Shown here: positions 16,384-24,889 of the stretch, one piece after another
Position numbering within the stretch: the stretch's first letter is position 1
Layout: each line of letters starts with the position of its first letter
Assembly: GCA_942492815.1 (NCBI GenBank)
Contig: OW818658.1
Span: 5,890,001 to 5,954,000 of the forward strand
DNA length: 64,000 nt
Direction: 5' to 3'
From: JAEUWI01 sp942492815
GTDB lineage: Bacteria; Hydrogenedentota; Hydrogenedentia; Hydrogenedentales; JAEUWI01
Position numbers and translations under genes: made by a program
The notes under the pieces: generated by a model
Database searches by the model: none
What the model was told of the DNA's origin: nothing
The model's input: only the letters and a program-made list of their open reading frames with translations

Positions 16384-18492
16384 CTATTTCTTAATTCGGA
16401 AGGCGACGTAGGCGTCGCCTTCGGCGGTGCCCATTTTTCCGCCGCCCGCGGCGATGACGACGTACTGCACGCCGCCGACTTCGTAGGCGCTGGGGGTGGC
16501 GTAGCCCCCGGCGGGCAGTTTGGTCTCCCAGAGCATGGCGCCGGTTTTCTTGTCGAAGACGCGGAACATTTCGTCTTTGGTGGCGGCGATGAAGAGTACG
16601 CCGCCTTTGGTGACCACGGGTCCGCCGTAGTTCTCGGTGCCGGTGGGTTCGTGGCCCTGGGCCTTGAGGTCGGGGGTGTCGCCCAGGGTGGATTTCCAGA
16701 GGATCTCGCCGGTGTTCATGTCGATGGCGTTGAGGGTGCCCCAGGGGGGCTTGATGGCGGGGTAGCCCAGTTGATCGACAAAGCGGTTGTAGCCGGTGAA
16801 CTGGTATTGGGGCGGCAGGGCCTGTGCGGGTTTGTCGCCTTCGTCGGCGGGCGTTGCGGCGGCCTGGTCGGCGGTGTAGATGTAGTCGAGGACGGCCTTC
16901 ATCTTGGCGGGGTCGAGGTGCTTGAAGCTGGGCATGAAGCCTTTGCCGGTCTGGGTGAGGGCCTCGGCCACGTCGCGCGGGGTGCGGGTGGCGATGCCCT
17001 GGAGGGCGGGGAACATGCTGAAGGGGTTGCCCTCGCGGTTGACGCCGTGGCAGAAGAGGCACTGCTGGGCGTAGACCATGGCACCCTCCTGCAGGGCGGG
17101 ATCGCCGCCGAGCTGGTTGATGTCGACCATCTGGAGGATCCAGGGCATCTCGCTGGCGTTTACATAGAGCACGCCGCTCTCGGGGTCGGCCGCGGCGCCG
17201 CCCCATTCGCCGCCGCCGTCGAAGCCGGGGAACACGAGGGAGCCTTCGCGACTCGGCGGACTGAAGGGCTTCTTCTTGATCAGGTCCCAGCGCTTGGTGA
17301 CGAAGTCCTTCGACTCGGGGGTGATGTCGGTGATGTCGTTGAAGCCAAACGCGCTGCGGGAGAAGCGGGGCGGCTTGGTGGGGATGGGCTGGGTCTTGGC
17401 GGCGAGTTCGCCGACGAGATCGGAGGGCGGCATGGGCTTTTCTTCGATGGGGAAGAGGGGCTCGCCGGTCTCGCGATTAAAGAGAAACACATAGGCCGAT
17501 TTGGTGATCTGGGCCACGGCGTCGATCTTCTTGCCGTCGTGCTCCACGGTCATGAGGTTGGGCGGGGCGGGCAGATCGCGGTCCCACAGGTCGTGGTGGA
17601 CGGTCTGAAAGTGCCACTTGCGCTCGCCGGTGTTCGCATCGAGCGCGAGGAGGGTGTTGGCGAAGAGGTTGTCGCCGTGGCGGTCGCCGCCGTAGAAATC
17701 GAAGGCGGCGGAGCCGGTGGGCACATAGACGATGCCCCGTTCGGCATCGAGGCTCATGCCGGCCCAGGAGTTGGCGGCGCCGGTGTAGGTGTAGGCCTCG
17801 GGGGGCCAGGTTTCATAGCCGAATTCGCCGGGCTGGGGGATGGTGTGAAAGACCCACGCAATCGCGCCGGTGCGGACGTTGAAGGCGCGGATGTGGCCGG
17901 GGGAGGAGGGCAGGGCTTCGTTGGTGCGGAAGCCGAGGATGTAGAGGTCCTTGTAGACCACGCCGGGGGTGGTGGCGGCCACGGGGAAGTCTTTGCCATC
18001 GTGGCCCAGGCCCAGGGAGAGGTCCACTTTGCCGCCCGCGCCGAAGCTTTCGATGGCCTGGCCGGTGGCGGCATCCAGCGCGTAGAGGTGGGAGCCGGCC
18101 GCGAAGAGGATGCGCCGCTCGGTGCCGTCGGTCCACCAGGCGAGCCCGCGACTAACGGCTTTCTGGCGATCCGCCGGGGTGAAGGCCCATTGCTCCGCGC
18201 CCGTGGCCGCATCCAGCGCGAAGACCTTCATCCACGGCGACACGCCATAGAGCACGCCGCCGATGACCAGCGGGTTGCACTGCATCTGGCCCAGCTTCGT
18301 CGCGTCGCCGCCCTCGCTGGCATAGGTCCAGGCCACTTCAAGTTGGGCGGCGTTCTCCGGCGTGATCTGGGTGAGGGGCGAGTAGTGGGCGCTGTCCTGG
18401 CCGCCGAGATAGGCGGGCCAGTCGGTGTTCTGCGCGGCGGCGCTCAGGGCGCACAAGGCGAGCAGGCAGGCGCTCTTACAGGCATGGGTCAT
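16384..18492 (-). CDS. PQQ-dependent dehydrogenase with cytochrome c domain
   Basis: A 702-residue periplasmic quinoprotein. A signal peptide (MTHACKSACLLALCALSAAAQ) is followed by a beta-propeller with repeated blade motifs such as VFALDAATGAEQWAF, LYALDAATGQAIESF, LLALDANTGERKWHF and IDMNTGEILWKS. A cytochrome c heme site CLFCH (Cys478-x2-Cys481-His482) is inserted before the last blades. It probably oxidises an alcohol or sugar and passes electrons through the heme; the substrate cannot be named. Opening sequence DWPAYLGGQDSAHYSPLTQI is typical of this group. I chose the ATG at 18492; the frame extends upstream only through the 9-bp tandem repeats and into the SGNH gene. It converges with the vsr gene, which marks the island boundary. 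Confidence 0.88.
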   Translation of the reverse strand: MTHACKSACLLALCALSAAAQNTDWPAYLGGQDSAHYSPLTQITPENAAQLEVAWTYASEGGDATKLGQMQCNPLVIGGVLYGVSPWMKVFALDAATGAEQWAFTPADRQKAVSRGLAWWTDGTERRILFAAGSHLYALDAATGQAIESFGAGGKVDLSLGLGHDGKDFPVAATTPGVVYKDLYILGFRTNEALPSSPGHIRAFNVRTGAIAWVFHTIPQPGEFGYETWPPEAYTYTGAANSWAGMSLDAERGIVYVPTGSAAFDFYGGDRHGDNLFANTLLALDANTGERKWHFQTVHHDLWDRDLPAPPNLMTVEHDGKKIDAVAQITKSAYVFLFNRETGEPLFPIEEKPMPPSDLVGELAAKTQPIPTKPPRFSRSAFGFNDITDITPESKDFVTKRWDLIKKKPFSPPSREGSLVFPGFDGGGEWGGAAADPESGVLYVNASEMPWILQMVDINQLGGDPALQEGAMVYAQQCLFCHGVNREGNPFSMFPALQGIATRTPRDVAEALTQTGKGFMPSFKHLDPAKMKAVLDYIYTADQAAATPADEGDKPAQALPPQYQFTGYNRFVDQLGYPAIKPPWGTLNAIDMNTGEILWKSTLGDTPDLKAQGHEPTGTENYGGPVVTKGGVLFIAATKDEMFRVFDKKTGAMLWETKLPAGGYATPSAYEVGGVQYVVIAAGGGKMGTAEGDAYVAFRIKK

Positions 18493-18522
18493 GGTCGTCG
18501 GGCCCTTTCGGCACGGGGGTTG

Positions 18523-18595
18523 ATGGGTCTTATGGGTCTTATGGGTCTTATGTTCCCGATCAGTCCGATCCGTCTGATCGGTCCGATCACCCCAA
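18523..18595. repeat. 9-bp tandem repeats plus GATC-rich intergenic repeat
   Basis: Three exact tandem copies of ATGGGTCTT occupy 18523-18549. They are followed by a stretch of ATCAGTCCGATCCGTCTG-type units up to about 18595. A 22-bp segment (18558-18579) recurs exactly on the same strand at 55633-55654, so this is a dispersed repeat family. It fills the gap between the SGNH hydrolase and PQQ genes. Confidence 0.8.
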
Positions 18596-18599
18596 TTCA

Positions 18600-19751
18600 C
18601 TATTCCAAATTCCGAAGGAGCCACCCGTAGATCGAATCCCCGATCTGCTGGTAGCCCGAGGCGTTCGGGTGGACGCTGTCGTAGATGCGGGGCACTTTCA
18701 CTTCCGTGCGGGCGTTGGCGGGCACGTCGCCCGATGGATAATTCCGGTGGCAGTCCAGATTCACATAGGCGGGGATCAGGGAGAGTCCCTCGGCCTCGTG
18801 GCCGCCGTAGGTTTCGTTCATGCGCTCCAGCAGCCGGTGCTGATTCTTCAGGTACTGCCAGCGGGTCTGACCGTTCTTGTACGAGATGCCAAAGGAATCC
18901 TGATCGGGTGCGGGCGGCACGGGCGCAATGAGGCCAATCCGCGTGATGGAATCGAGGGCGTGGATCATGCCGATGAGCACGTCCATGTTTCGAAAGATAC
19001 CGTCGATGGTGGATTCCAGGTTGTCGTCCTTCGCGCCGAACACATCGTTGCAGCCGAGGAAGATGGTGACGAAATTCGGGGCCGCGCCGCCGTTGTTCTC
19101 CGCGCAGTAGCGGCTGAAATCGAGCTCGGGCGGGTTCTCGCCATTCCTATAGAGGAAGGGGCTGCCCCATTCGCTGAAGGGCTTGTCGCGCGTCGCGCCG
19201 GTGTACCGCGTGGCGAAGCGCTCCGCCGTCCAGCCGCCGTAGCCTTCGTGGCGGTTCTTCGGGTCTTCCTTCGGCGCGTGGCTGCCCACCAGCGTGAGCT
19301 CGGGCGTTTCGGGCTCGGCGCAGCGCTCCAGCAGGGTCTGGGTGTAGATGGAGGCGTGGGTGAGGCTGTCGCCGATGGCCATCAGCGTGAGGGCCTTGTC
19401 CTTCCCCGTGCCCGCGGGCAGCACCTGGATGGTGGTATCCGCTTCGGCGATGACGGCGTTGTTCCCGTCGATCACGCGCAGCTTCAGGGCATAGCTCCCG
19501 GCCTCTTCCGCCGTCGGCGTGAAGGTCCAGCGCTCCGACTGGTTCATGCCCTTTTCGCAGTCCACGTCGAAGACGTAGTTCGCGGGGTTGACGGCGATGA
19601 TCACATTCTCAAAATAGATGTTGGCTTCCACACCGGGCACGGCGGGAATCACTGGCGGAAGGATGAGGCGCACCGGACCCGCCTCGGCCCCCGCGCGCAA
19701 TACGGCGACGAACGCAAGACCAACAAAGAAGAACTTCTGCAATGACTTCAA
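18600..19751 (-). CDS. Secreted SGNH/GDSL hydrolase
   Basis: A 383-residue exported esterase-type hydrolase. After a signal peptide (MKSLQKFFFVGLAFVAVLRAGAEA) comes an Ig-like beta domain (about 25-115) and then the SGNH domain. Block I is AIGDSLTH with nucleophile Ser129, block II contains the Gly of HEGYGGW, block III is LGCNDVFG, and block V is DSVHPNASGY with Asp358 and His361. Such enzymes deacylate polysaccharides or lipids; the substrate is unknown, though the nearby rhamnosidase and polysaccharide genes suggest glycan esters. The start is a TTG at 19751 with AAAGGA upstream; no in-frame ATG precedes the signal peptide. It is co-directional with the PQQ gene, separated by about 107 bp of repeats. 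Confidence 0.88.
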   Translation of the reverse strand: MKSLQKFFFVGLAFVAVLRAGAEAGPVRLILPPVIPAVPGVEANIYFENVIIAVNPANYVFDVDCEKGMNQSERWTFTPTAEEAGSYALKLRVIDGNNAVIAEADTTIQVLPAGTGKDKALTLMAIGDSLTHASIYTQTLLERCAEPETPELTLVGSHAPKEDPKNRHEGYGGWTAERFATRYTGATRDKPFSEWGSPFLYRNGENPPELDFSRYCAENNGGAAPNFVTIFLGCNDVFGAKDDNLESTIDGIFRNMDVLIGMIHALDSITRIGLIAPVPPAPDQDSFGISYKNGQTRWQYLKNQHRLLERMNETYGGHEAEGLSLIPAYVNLDCHRNYPSGDVPANARTEVKVPRIYDSVHPNASGYQQIGDSIYGWLLRNLE

Positions 19752-19898
19752 GGCACAATTCCTTTCGTGATTTCATTACCCAATTGCTGGACCATGCTAA
19801 CGCCGAATGCGGCCAAATGCAATCCACCCCACTCAATAAAAATTTCCGTGAAATTCCGTACTACTATCCGCCATTATCTTGTTTTTTCAGCAAGTTTT

Positions 19899-21473
19899 TC
19901 ATGCGGCGAGTTGCATAAGTTGTTTTGTTTCAATGGATGATGCGATGAGGAGCGCCTGGGAGAATTTTCGGCCTTTTTCGGTCAGGACGTACCTTCTGGC
20001 CTTGGGCACTTTGCGTATCAGGCCGTGTGCCCGCAGTAAGCGAATGCTTCGTGTCGCTTTGCCCGAAGCCCTCTTGAGCTCGATGATGTCGTCTTCTTGC
20101 ACCGGGTACAGGGCCTGGCGCAGGTCTTTGTTCCTGAAGCCGTTGAGGTGATGCTCTCCCTTGGCCAGGAATGCCAGTAGCTTAAAGTCTCCGTCGTTCC
20201 AAGGGTTGAGCGCCCGGTAGTTCTGGCCGGACTTGGGGTGGATAGGCTTGCAGGGGCCTCCCATAACTTCCTGGAGTTTTTCCTCGACTTGGGTGGCGCA
20301 GACGGCGTCGAGAAAGCGCTCGTTGGACTGGCTGCTCGTCTCGGCCCGGCGGTGCAGATCACTGACGCCCTTGCGCATTTTCTGCCAGGACGCTTCCTTG
20401 GTCTCGTCGTCGTTGGGATGCCGGAAGGCCTTGAATTCCCGCGTGTCGTTGACGGTCGTTTCAACACGCAGCACGCTCCCGCTCTTGTTGTAGCATTTTA
20501 TCGAGTTCTTGTTGATGGAGTACTTGATCCGAACCCCTTCGTAACGCCGCCGGTAGTCGCCGCGTATTTCCTTCGGCGCCTGGCCCTGGCCCATGCCCGA
20601 TTGTTCGGGCTTGCGCCGTCCCAGATAGCGCATGACCGCCGGGCTGTCCGACACCTTCATTCCGTATTGGACGAGGGTGGGAAAAAGCTGGTCCAGCTCC
20701 TTCACGGATTTAAACATGACATCCGTGGCAAACTCCGTTTCGTCGGCGGACCAATAGTGCTCCAGATTCAGGGGCGCAAACACCGAGTGGAACTCGGGCA
20801 GGATGCGCTCCACCAAGTGGTCCAGCAGTTGGGGCCAGTTCGTGCGAAGCTGCTCGTCCAGCAACCCTTGCGCTGCCTGAATGTCCGCTATCCACGGAAA
20901 ACAGTTGCCATCCTTGATATAGCCGATCTGGTTTGCCTGTAATTGCTTCTCCAACCAATGGCGGCCGTTGAGACAAATCTGGGCGGTCATGGGCAACCAC
21001 GTCTGAAGACGAGTATGGCCGAAACCCAATGAAGGGTCATCCCAGTAGTGGTAAATCCAGACGCAGCGGCGTGAGCGCATGTGAAGTTCCAATTCCTTCG
21101 ATTCCCGGTTGCCTGATACCGAAGGGGCCCAGCAAGGTTCCACCACGCTGAACATGCAAATCGACCCGTCTTCCCGGACGCCCTCTTTGGCGGCAATCTC
21201 CCGGGCCAGGGCCTCTTTATCCACCCCGCCGCTCTCCAGGTAACGCATCGGGATCTTCAACTCCTTCGCGCGGCGCGCACAGCAACTACGAACAAAGTCT
21301 GTCTTGGACTGCGCCCAGGACTTAAAGTGCTTCAACAAGATATTCTGCATACCCGCAAAGCGCTGAATACCACGTTCATTGGCAATCCAGCGTATCGTGC
21401 CGCGAAATCGAATTCGGTCAAAGCCGCGGATTGAACCAAATATTTTGCCGCCGTATAATTCAGTGAAGTTCAT
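19899..21473 (-). CDS. Uncharacterised 524-residue protein with C-terminal winged-helix-like region
   Basis: I cannot assign a function. The N-terminus (MNFTELYGGKIFGSIRGFDRIRFRGTIR) resembles, from memory, a family of proteins present in many copies in Planctomycetes-like genomes and usually left hypothetical. The middle is rich in W, R and H (RRCVWIYHYWDDPSLGFGHTRLQTWLPMTAQICLNGRHWLEKQL) and has conserved-looking acidic sites (EHYWSADETEFATDV). The last 100 residues (FKLLAFLAKGEHHLNGFRNKDLRQAL to LRAHGLIRKVPKARRYVLTEKGRKF) look like a winged-helix DNA-binding domain. The ATG at 21473 has a strong Shine-Dalgarno (AAAGGAGGAAAGG) held in a perfect leader hairpin. No terminal repeats or target duplications are evident. 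A mobile-element protein is possible but unproven. Confidence 0.7.
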   Translation of the reverse strand: MNFTELYGGKIFGSIRGFDRIRFRGTIRWIANERGIQRFAGMQNILLKHFKSWAQSKTDFVRSCCARRAKELKIPMRYLESGGVDKEALAREIAAKEGVREDGSICMFSVVEPCWAPSVSGNRESKELELHMRSRRCVWIYHYWDDPSLGFGHTRLQTWLPMTAQICLNGRHWLEKQLQANQIGYIKDGNCFPWIADIQAAQGLLDEQLRTNWPQLLDHLVERILPEFHSVFAPLNLEHYWSADETEFATDVMFKSVKELDQLFPTLVQYGMKVSDSPAVMRYLGRRKPEQSGMGQGQAPKEIRGDYRRRYEGVRIKYSINKNSIKCYNKSGSVLRVETTVNDTREFKAFRHPNDDETKEASWQKMRKGVSDLHRRAETSSQSNERFLDAVCATQVEEKLQEVMGGPCKPIHPKSGQNYRALNPWNDGDFKLLAFLAKGEHHLNGFRNKDLRQALYPVQEDDIIELKRASGKATRSIRLLRAHGLIRKVPKARRYVLTEKGRKFSQALLIASSIETKQLMQLAA

Positions 21474-21519
21474 GGCATCCTTTCCTCCTTTTGTAAGGGT
21501 TAGCAAGGGAAAGGATGCC
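21474..21519 (-). promoter_or_regulatory. Leader hairpin sequestering the ribosome-binding site
   Basis: Immediately upstream of the ATG at 21473 a perfect 12-bp inverted repeat GGCATCCTTTCC / GGAAAGGATGCC (21474-21485 with 21508-21519, loop of 22) would form in the mRNA. The 3' arm on the transcript ends at the start codon and covers the GGAAAGG portion of the Shine-Dalgarno. Such structures limit translation, for example of transposases read from outside promoters. Confidence 0.65.
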
Positions 21520-21570
21520 TATTCTATTTATCAGGCTGCAACAACGCGCACCGTACAAACGCATTCAAAA

Positions 21571-21720
21571 TTCGCATCCATTCGCGTCCATTCGCGGTTC
21601 AAAAAAATTCAACCACAACCGCGAATCAAGAGCACTTTGGTTGCGGCCAACGGCTGCTCTAGGTGCTTCCGTGGTCAATCTCTTTTCGACCACGGAAAGT
21701 CACGGAATTTCACGGAAAGG
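21571..21720. repeat. Short direct repeats and a 10-bp dyad
   Basis: The 230 bases between the unknown protein gene and the aldehyde dehydrogenase gene carry tandem CATTCGCGTC-type units (21571-21600) and CACGGAAAGT-type units (21691-21720). A perfect hairpin TTCCGTGGTC / GACCACGGAA lies at 21667-21676 and 21688-21697. No gene is supported. The hairpin could end the aldehyde dehydrogenase transcript, but there is no T tract. Confidence 0.6.
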
Positions 21721-21751
21721 AAAAACTGGCTGTCCGTTACCCGGCAGTCCC

Positions 21752-23149
21752 TTACTTCGGGATCTCCGTGCGCAGGTGCATGCTCTTCAGCCGCGTAAAA
21801 GCCGTCAGGCCATATTGCGACAGCGTCGCGCCGCGGCCCGTGTCCTTCACGCCGCACCACGGCAGCGCGGGATCCAGGAAATCGCAGCGGTTCATGAAAA
21901 AGGTGCCCGTTTCGATTTGCTCGCCGATCTTGATCGCGCGGTCCACGTCGGAAGTCCAGATGGACGCCGTGAGGCCGTAGGGGCTGTCGTTCATGAACTC
22001 AATCGCCTCCTCGTCACCCGAGACCTTCAAGATTCCGATCACGGGGCCGAAGCTCTCCTCCTGCATGAGGCTGCAATCCTGCGGCGCATCGGCCACGAGT
22101 GCGGGCGCGCAGAAATAGCCCTTCGACGGCAGGATAAACTCATCGGGCGACACCACGAGCCTTCCGCCCGCTTTCACAGCGTCCTCGACCTGTTGCTTGA
22201 GGAAGGCCGGGGCGGCTTTGGAAGCCAGGGGGCCGATGGACGTTTCGGGATCCATCGGATCGCCCAGCTTATAGGCGCGCACGGCCTCCGCCGCCGCTTC
22301 CACGAAGCGATCATAGATCGGGGCCTCCACGTAGATGCGCTCAACGGCGCAGCAGGACTGGCCCGCGTTGTAAAAGGCGCCATCGATGCAGTTGGCCACG
22401 GCCCAGTCGAAGTCCGCATCCGCGCAGACGTAGGCCGGGTCTTTGCCCCCGAGTTCGAGGCCCAAATCGATAAAGCGATCCGCCGCGCTGTGGTTCACCT
22501 GGCGGCCGCCGGACACGGAGCCCGTGAAGGATACGTGATCCACGCCGGTGTGCTGTATCAACAGTTCGGTGACCTTGTGGTCCGCCGCCACCGCCTGGAC
22601 CAGCCCGGCGGGCGCGCCCGACGCCTTGAAGGCTTCTTCAAAGATGGCGCCGCACTTCGGGGTCTTGCTGGAATGCTTCACGATGACCGCGTTTCCCGCG
22701 AGGACGGCGGGAATCACCACGTTCACGGCGATCAGCAGGGGGTAGTTCCACGCGGCGATGTCGAGCACCACGCCCTTGGGCTCGTGGCGGATATAGCGCG
22801 CGAAGCCGTCTTTGTGGGGGAGGACGTCGTCCTTCAGCGACTCCTCGGCGATGGCGATCATGTGGGTCGCCCGATCCACGAGTCCGTTCACCTCGCCCCG
22901 GGCCTGGCCGATGGGCTTGCCCATCTGGGCGGTGATGTCCAGGGCGATGGCCTCCTGGTGCTCCTTGAACCATGCCGCCACCTGCGTGCAGAGGGCCTGG
23001 CGCTGGGCGATGTGGGTGCCCCGCCAACCCAGATAGGCCGCCCGCGCCGTCGCCACCACGCCGTCCACCTCGCCCGCCGCAAGCCCCGCAACGTGAAACA
23101 CGGTCTCTTCGCTGAAGGGGTTGATCACTGAAATTTCGTTACTGCTCAT
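21752..23149 (-). CDS. NAD(P)-dependent aldehyde dehydrogenase
   Basis: A 465-residue cytoplasmic enzyme that oxidises an aldehyde to the acid. Seen in order: the cofactor-domain AWNYPL (Asn135 stabilises the thiohemiacetal), VSFTGSVSGG, the general base Glu232 in LELGGKDP, the nucleophile Cys266 in NAGQSCCAVERIYV, and the C-terminal EESFGPV and SPYGLTASIW motifs. The nucleophile is followed by a second cysteine, seen in other family members. It is closest in style to succinate-semialdehyde or betaine-aldehyde dehydrogenases, but I cannot name the substrate. The ATG at 23149 has CGAGG six bases upstream. It stands alone on the minus strand beside repeat-rich DNA. Confidence 0.92.
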   Translation of the reverse strand: MSSNEISVINPFSEETVFHVAGLAAGEVDGVVATARAAYLGWRGTHIAQRQALCTQVAAWFKEHQEAIALDITAQMGKPIGQARGEVNGLVDRATHMIAIAEESLKDDVLPHKDGFARYIRHEPKGVVLDIAAWNYPLLIAVNVVIPAVLAGNAVIVKHSSKTPKCGAIFEEAFKASGAPAGLVQAVAADHKVTELLIQHTGVDHVSFTGSVSGGRQVNHSAADRFIDLGLELGGKDPAYVCADADFDWAVANCIDGAFYNAGQSCCAVERIYVEAPIYDRFVEAAAEAVRAYKLGDPMDPETSIGPLASKAAPAFLKQQVEDAVKAGGRLVVSPDEFILPSKGYFCAPALVADAPQDCSLMQEESFGPVIGILKVSGDEEAIEFMNDSPYGLTASIWTSDVDRAIKIGEQIETGTFFMNRCDFLDPALPWCGVKDTGRGATLSQYGLTAFTRLKSMHLRTEIPK

Positions 23150-23365
23150 GGGGAACCTCGTCGATTGCTTGCAGGGGAAAGGGGGCGGTCCCGGGCGGGC
23201 TCCGCTGCCGGGAGGCCGGCGGCATCCTGGCCGGCACAGTATAGTGGAGGGGGCGAATTTGCTTCAAACGGATTTTCATTGAACTCGCATCACACAATCG
23301 CTAGTATACCATCTGTGAGGCCTCCCTCACGGGCAAACCAAATGAGAGAGACAGGAGGTTATTGC

Positions 23366-24868
23366 ATGGCTACGTTCCTATTGGGTACGGGTTCGCAAAA
23401 AAACCTGCGCCAGATTACCGCGCTCCTGGAGAAGCATCTGCTTCGGACGGAGGGCATTCCCCGAAAGATCACCGCCTGGTTCGGCACCTTCGCCTTCGAT
23501 GCCGAGCGAACGGATTTCGAGGAACCCTTCACCCACTTCACCGTCCGCGTCCAGACCGACGACCCCCTTGTCCCCGAGCTCGAGGCGCGCGCTTCACGCC
23601 TGGGCCATCTCTGCACGGTCGAGAAGAAGGGCGACGCGATCCACTTCGATTTCGTGCCGCGCAATGGCGTCGTGACCGAAGAAACGCTGATGGCGTTTGA
23701 CCAGTTCTGCGCAAAACTCCGGATTCCCGAGGTGTGGCGCGCGGAAGGCAGCAACTACCGCATCGACCGCATCAGTGTCGAGCTCCTCTTCCAGGCCATG
23801 GTCCAGTACAAGGCCAGCGACGTACACCTCTCTCCCGGCGTGAGCCCCATTTTCCGCATCGACGGCGAAACCCGCACCTCCGAACTCATGGGCGCCCTAT
23901 CGGCCATGCAGATCAACGAGCTGATCCGCGAAATAGCCCTGGATGAAGCGTGGGACGAATTCGTCAACCACAAGCAGACCAGTTTTAACTTCCACCAGTC
24001 GGGCCTGGGCTATTCCCGCGTTTCCGCCTTCATCAAGTCGGGCGCGCCCCATTGCACGCTGCGCTTCCTGCCGGAGACGATTCCCAGTTTCGAGGACCTC
24101 CACGTGCCGCGCAAGACCATGGAGCAGTTGGCCAGCCTCCACCGCGGCCTGCTCCTCGTCACCGGCATGACCGGCAGCGGCAAATCAACGACCGTGGCCG
24201 CCGTCATCGACTGGATCAACAGCACCCGTTCCAGCCACATTCTCACCATCGAAAATCCCGTGGAGTTCGTCCATACCAACAAGAAATCCGTCATTTCCCA
24301 GCGCAATCTGGGCATCGACGTGGACACCTTCAACGACGCTGTGACCGGTGCCCTCCGCCATGACCCCGATGTGATTCTCATCGGCGAAATGCGCGACCCC
24401 GACACCATCCGCTCCGCCATCAACGCCGCCGCCACGGGCCACCTCGTGGTGAGCACGCTCCACGCCAACACCGCCGCCGAGGTGGTGAACCGCATCGTGA
24501 GTTTCTTCGACCCCATCGAGCGCGATCTGGTCAAACTCCAGTTGCGCGATTGCCTCAAGTGCGTGATCTGTCAGCGCCTTGTGCCCCGGATCGGCGGCGG
24601 GCGCGTGCCCGCGCTGGAAATGATGCTCAACGACGTGAAGGCCGTGGCCGACGGGATCATGGAGGGCAGCACCGATCACATACGTATCGGCATGCAGCAG
24701 ACTATATCTCACTCCTTCCTCTTCGAGCATTACCTGCACAATCTTTTCAAGGACGGAAAGATCGACATGGAGCATGCCCAGGCCTTCGCCACGGACAAGA
24801 GCATGTTTGACCAGATCCACATGGGAACCTACGCCGTGCCCCGGCTCGACGCCGTGCGCGGTCACTGA
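23366..24868 (+). CDS. PilT-like ATPase with N-terminal extension
   Basis: A 500-residue secretion-family ATPase, about 135 residues longer than ordinary PilT. The extra N-terminal part (MATFLLGTGSQKNLRQITALLEKHLLRTEG to about 120) is unrecognised. The PilT part starts near YKASDVHLSPGVSPIFRIDGE. The core has Walker A GMTGSGKST (about 267), the Asp box as ENPVEFVH with Asn in place of the usual Asp, Walker B GEMRDPDT and the His box STLHANT. AGGAGG eight bases upstream fixes the ATG at 23366; an upstream in-frame extension to 23165 lacks support. It may be a PilU- or regulatory-type partner of the PilT at 4316-5410. It converges with the exopolysaccharide operon, whose last gene ends 21 bases away. 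Confidence 0.88.
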   Translation: MATFLLGTGSQKNLRQITALLEKHLLRTEGIPRKITAWFGTFAFDAERTDFEEPFTHFTVRVQTDDPLVPELEARASRLGHLCTVEKKGDAIHFDFVPRNGVVTEETLMAFDQFCAKLRIPEVWRAEGSNYRIDRISVELLFQAMVQYKASDVHLSPGVSPIFRIDGETRTSELMGALSAMQINELIREIALDEAWDEFVNHKQTSFNFHQSGLGYSRVSAFIKSGAPHCTLRFLPETIPSFEDLHVPRKTMEQLASLHRGLLLVTGMTGSGKSTTVAAVIDWINSTRSSHILTIENPVEFVHTNKKSVISQRNLGIDVDTFNDAVTGALRHDPDVILIGEMRDPDTIRSAINAAATGHLVVSTLHANTAAEVVNRIVSFFDPIERDLVKLQLRDCLKCVICQRLVPRIGGGRVPALEMMLNDVKAVADGIMEGSTDHIRIGMQQTISHSFLFEHYLHNLFKDGKIDMEHAQAFATDKSMFDQIHMGTYAVPRLDAVRGH

Positions 24869-24889
24869 GGCCGGGCACACCGCCGCAGG

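Noticed and set aside
16651..18630. 659-codon plus-strand frame over the PQQ dehydrogenase
   Set aside because: The product is G/V/A/E-rich low complexity with no signal or motif. The opposite strand has propeller repeats and a heme site.
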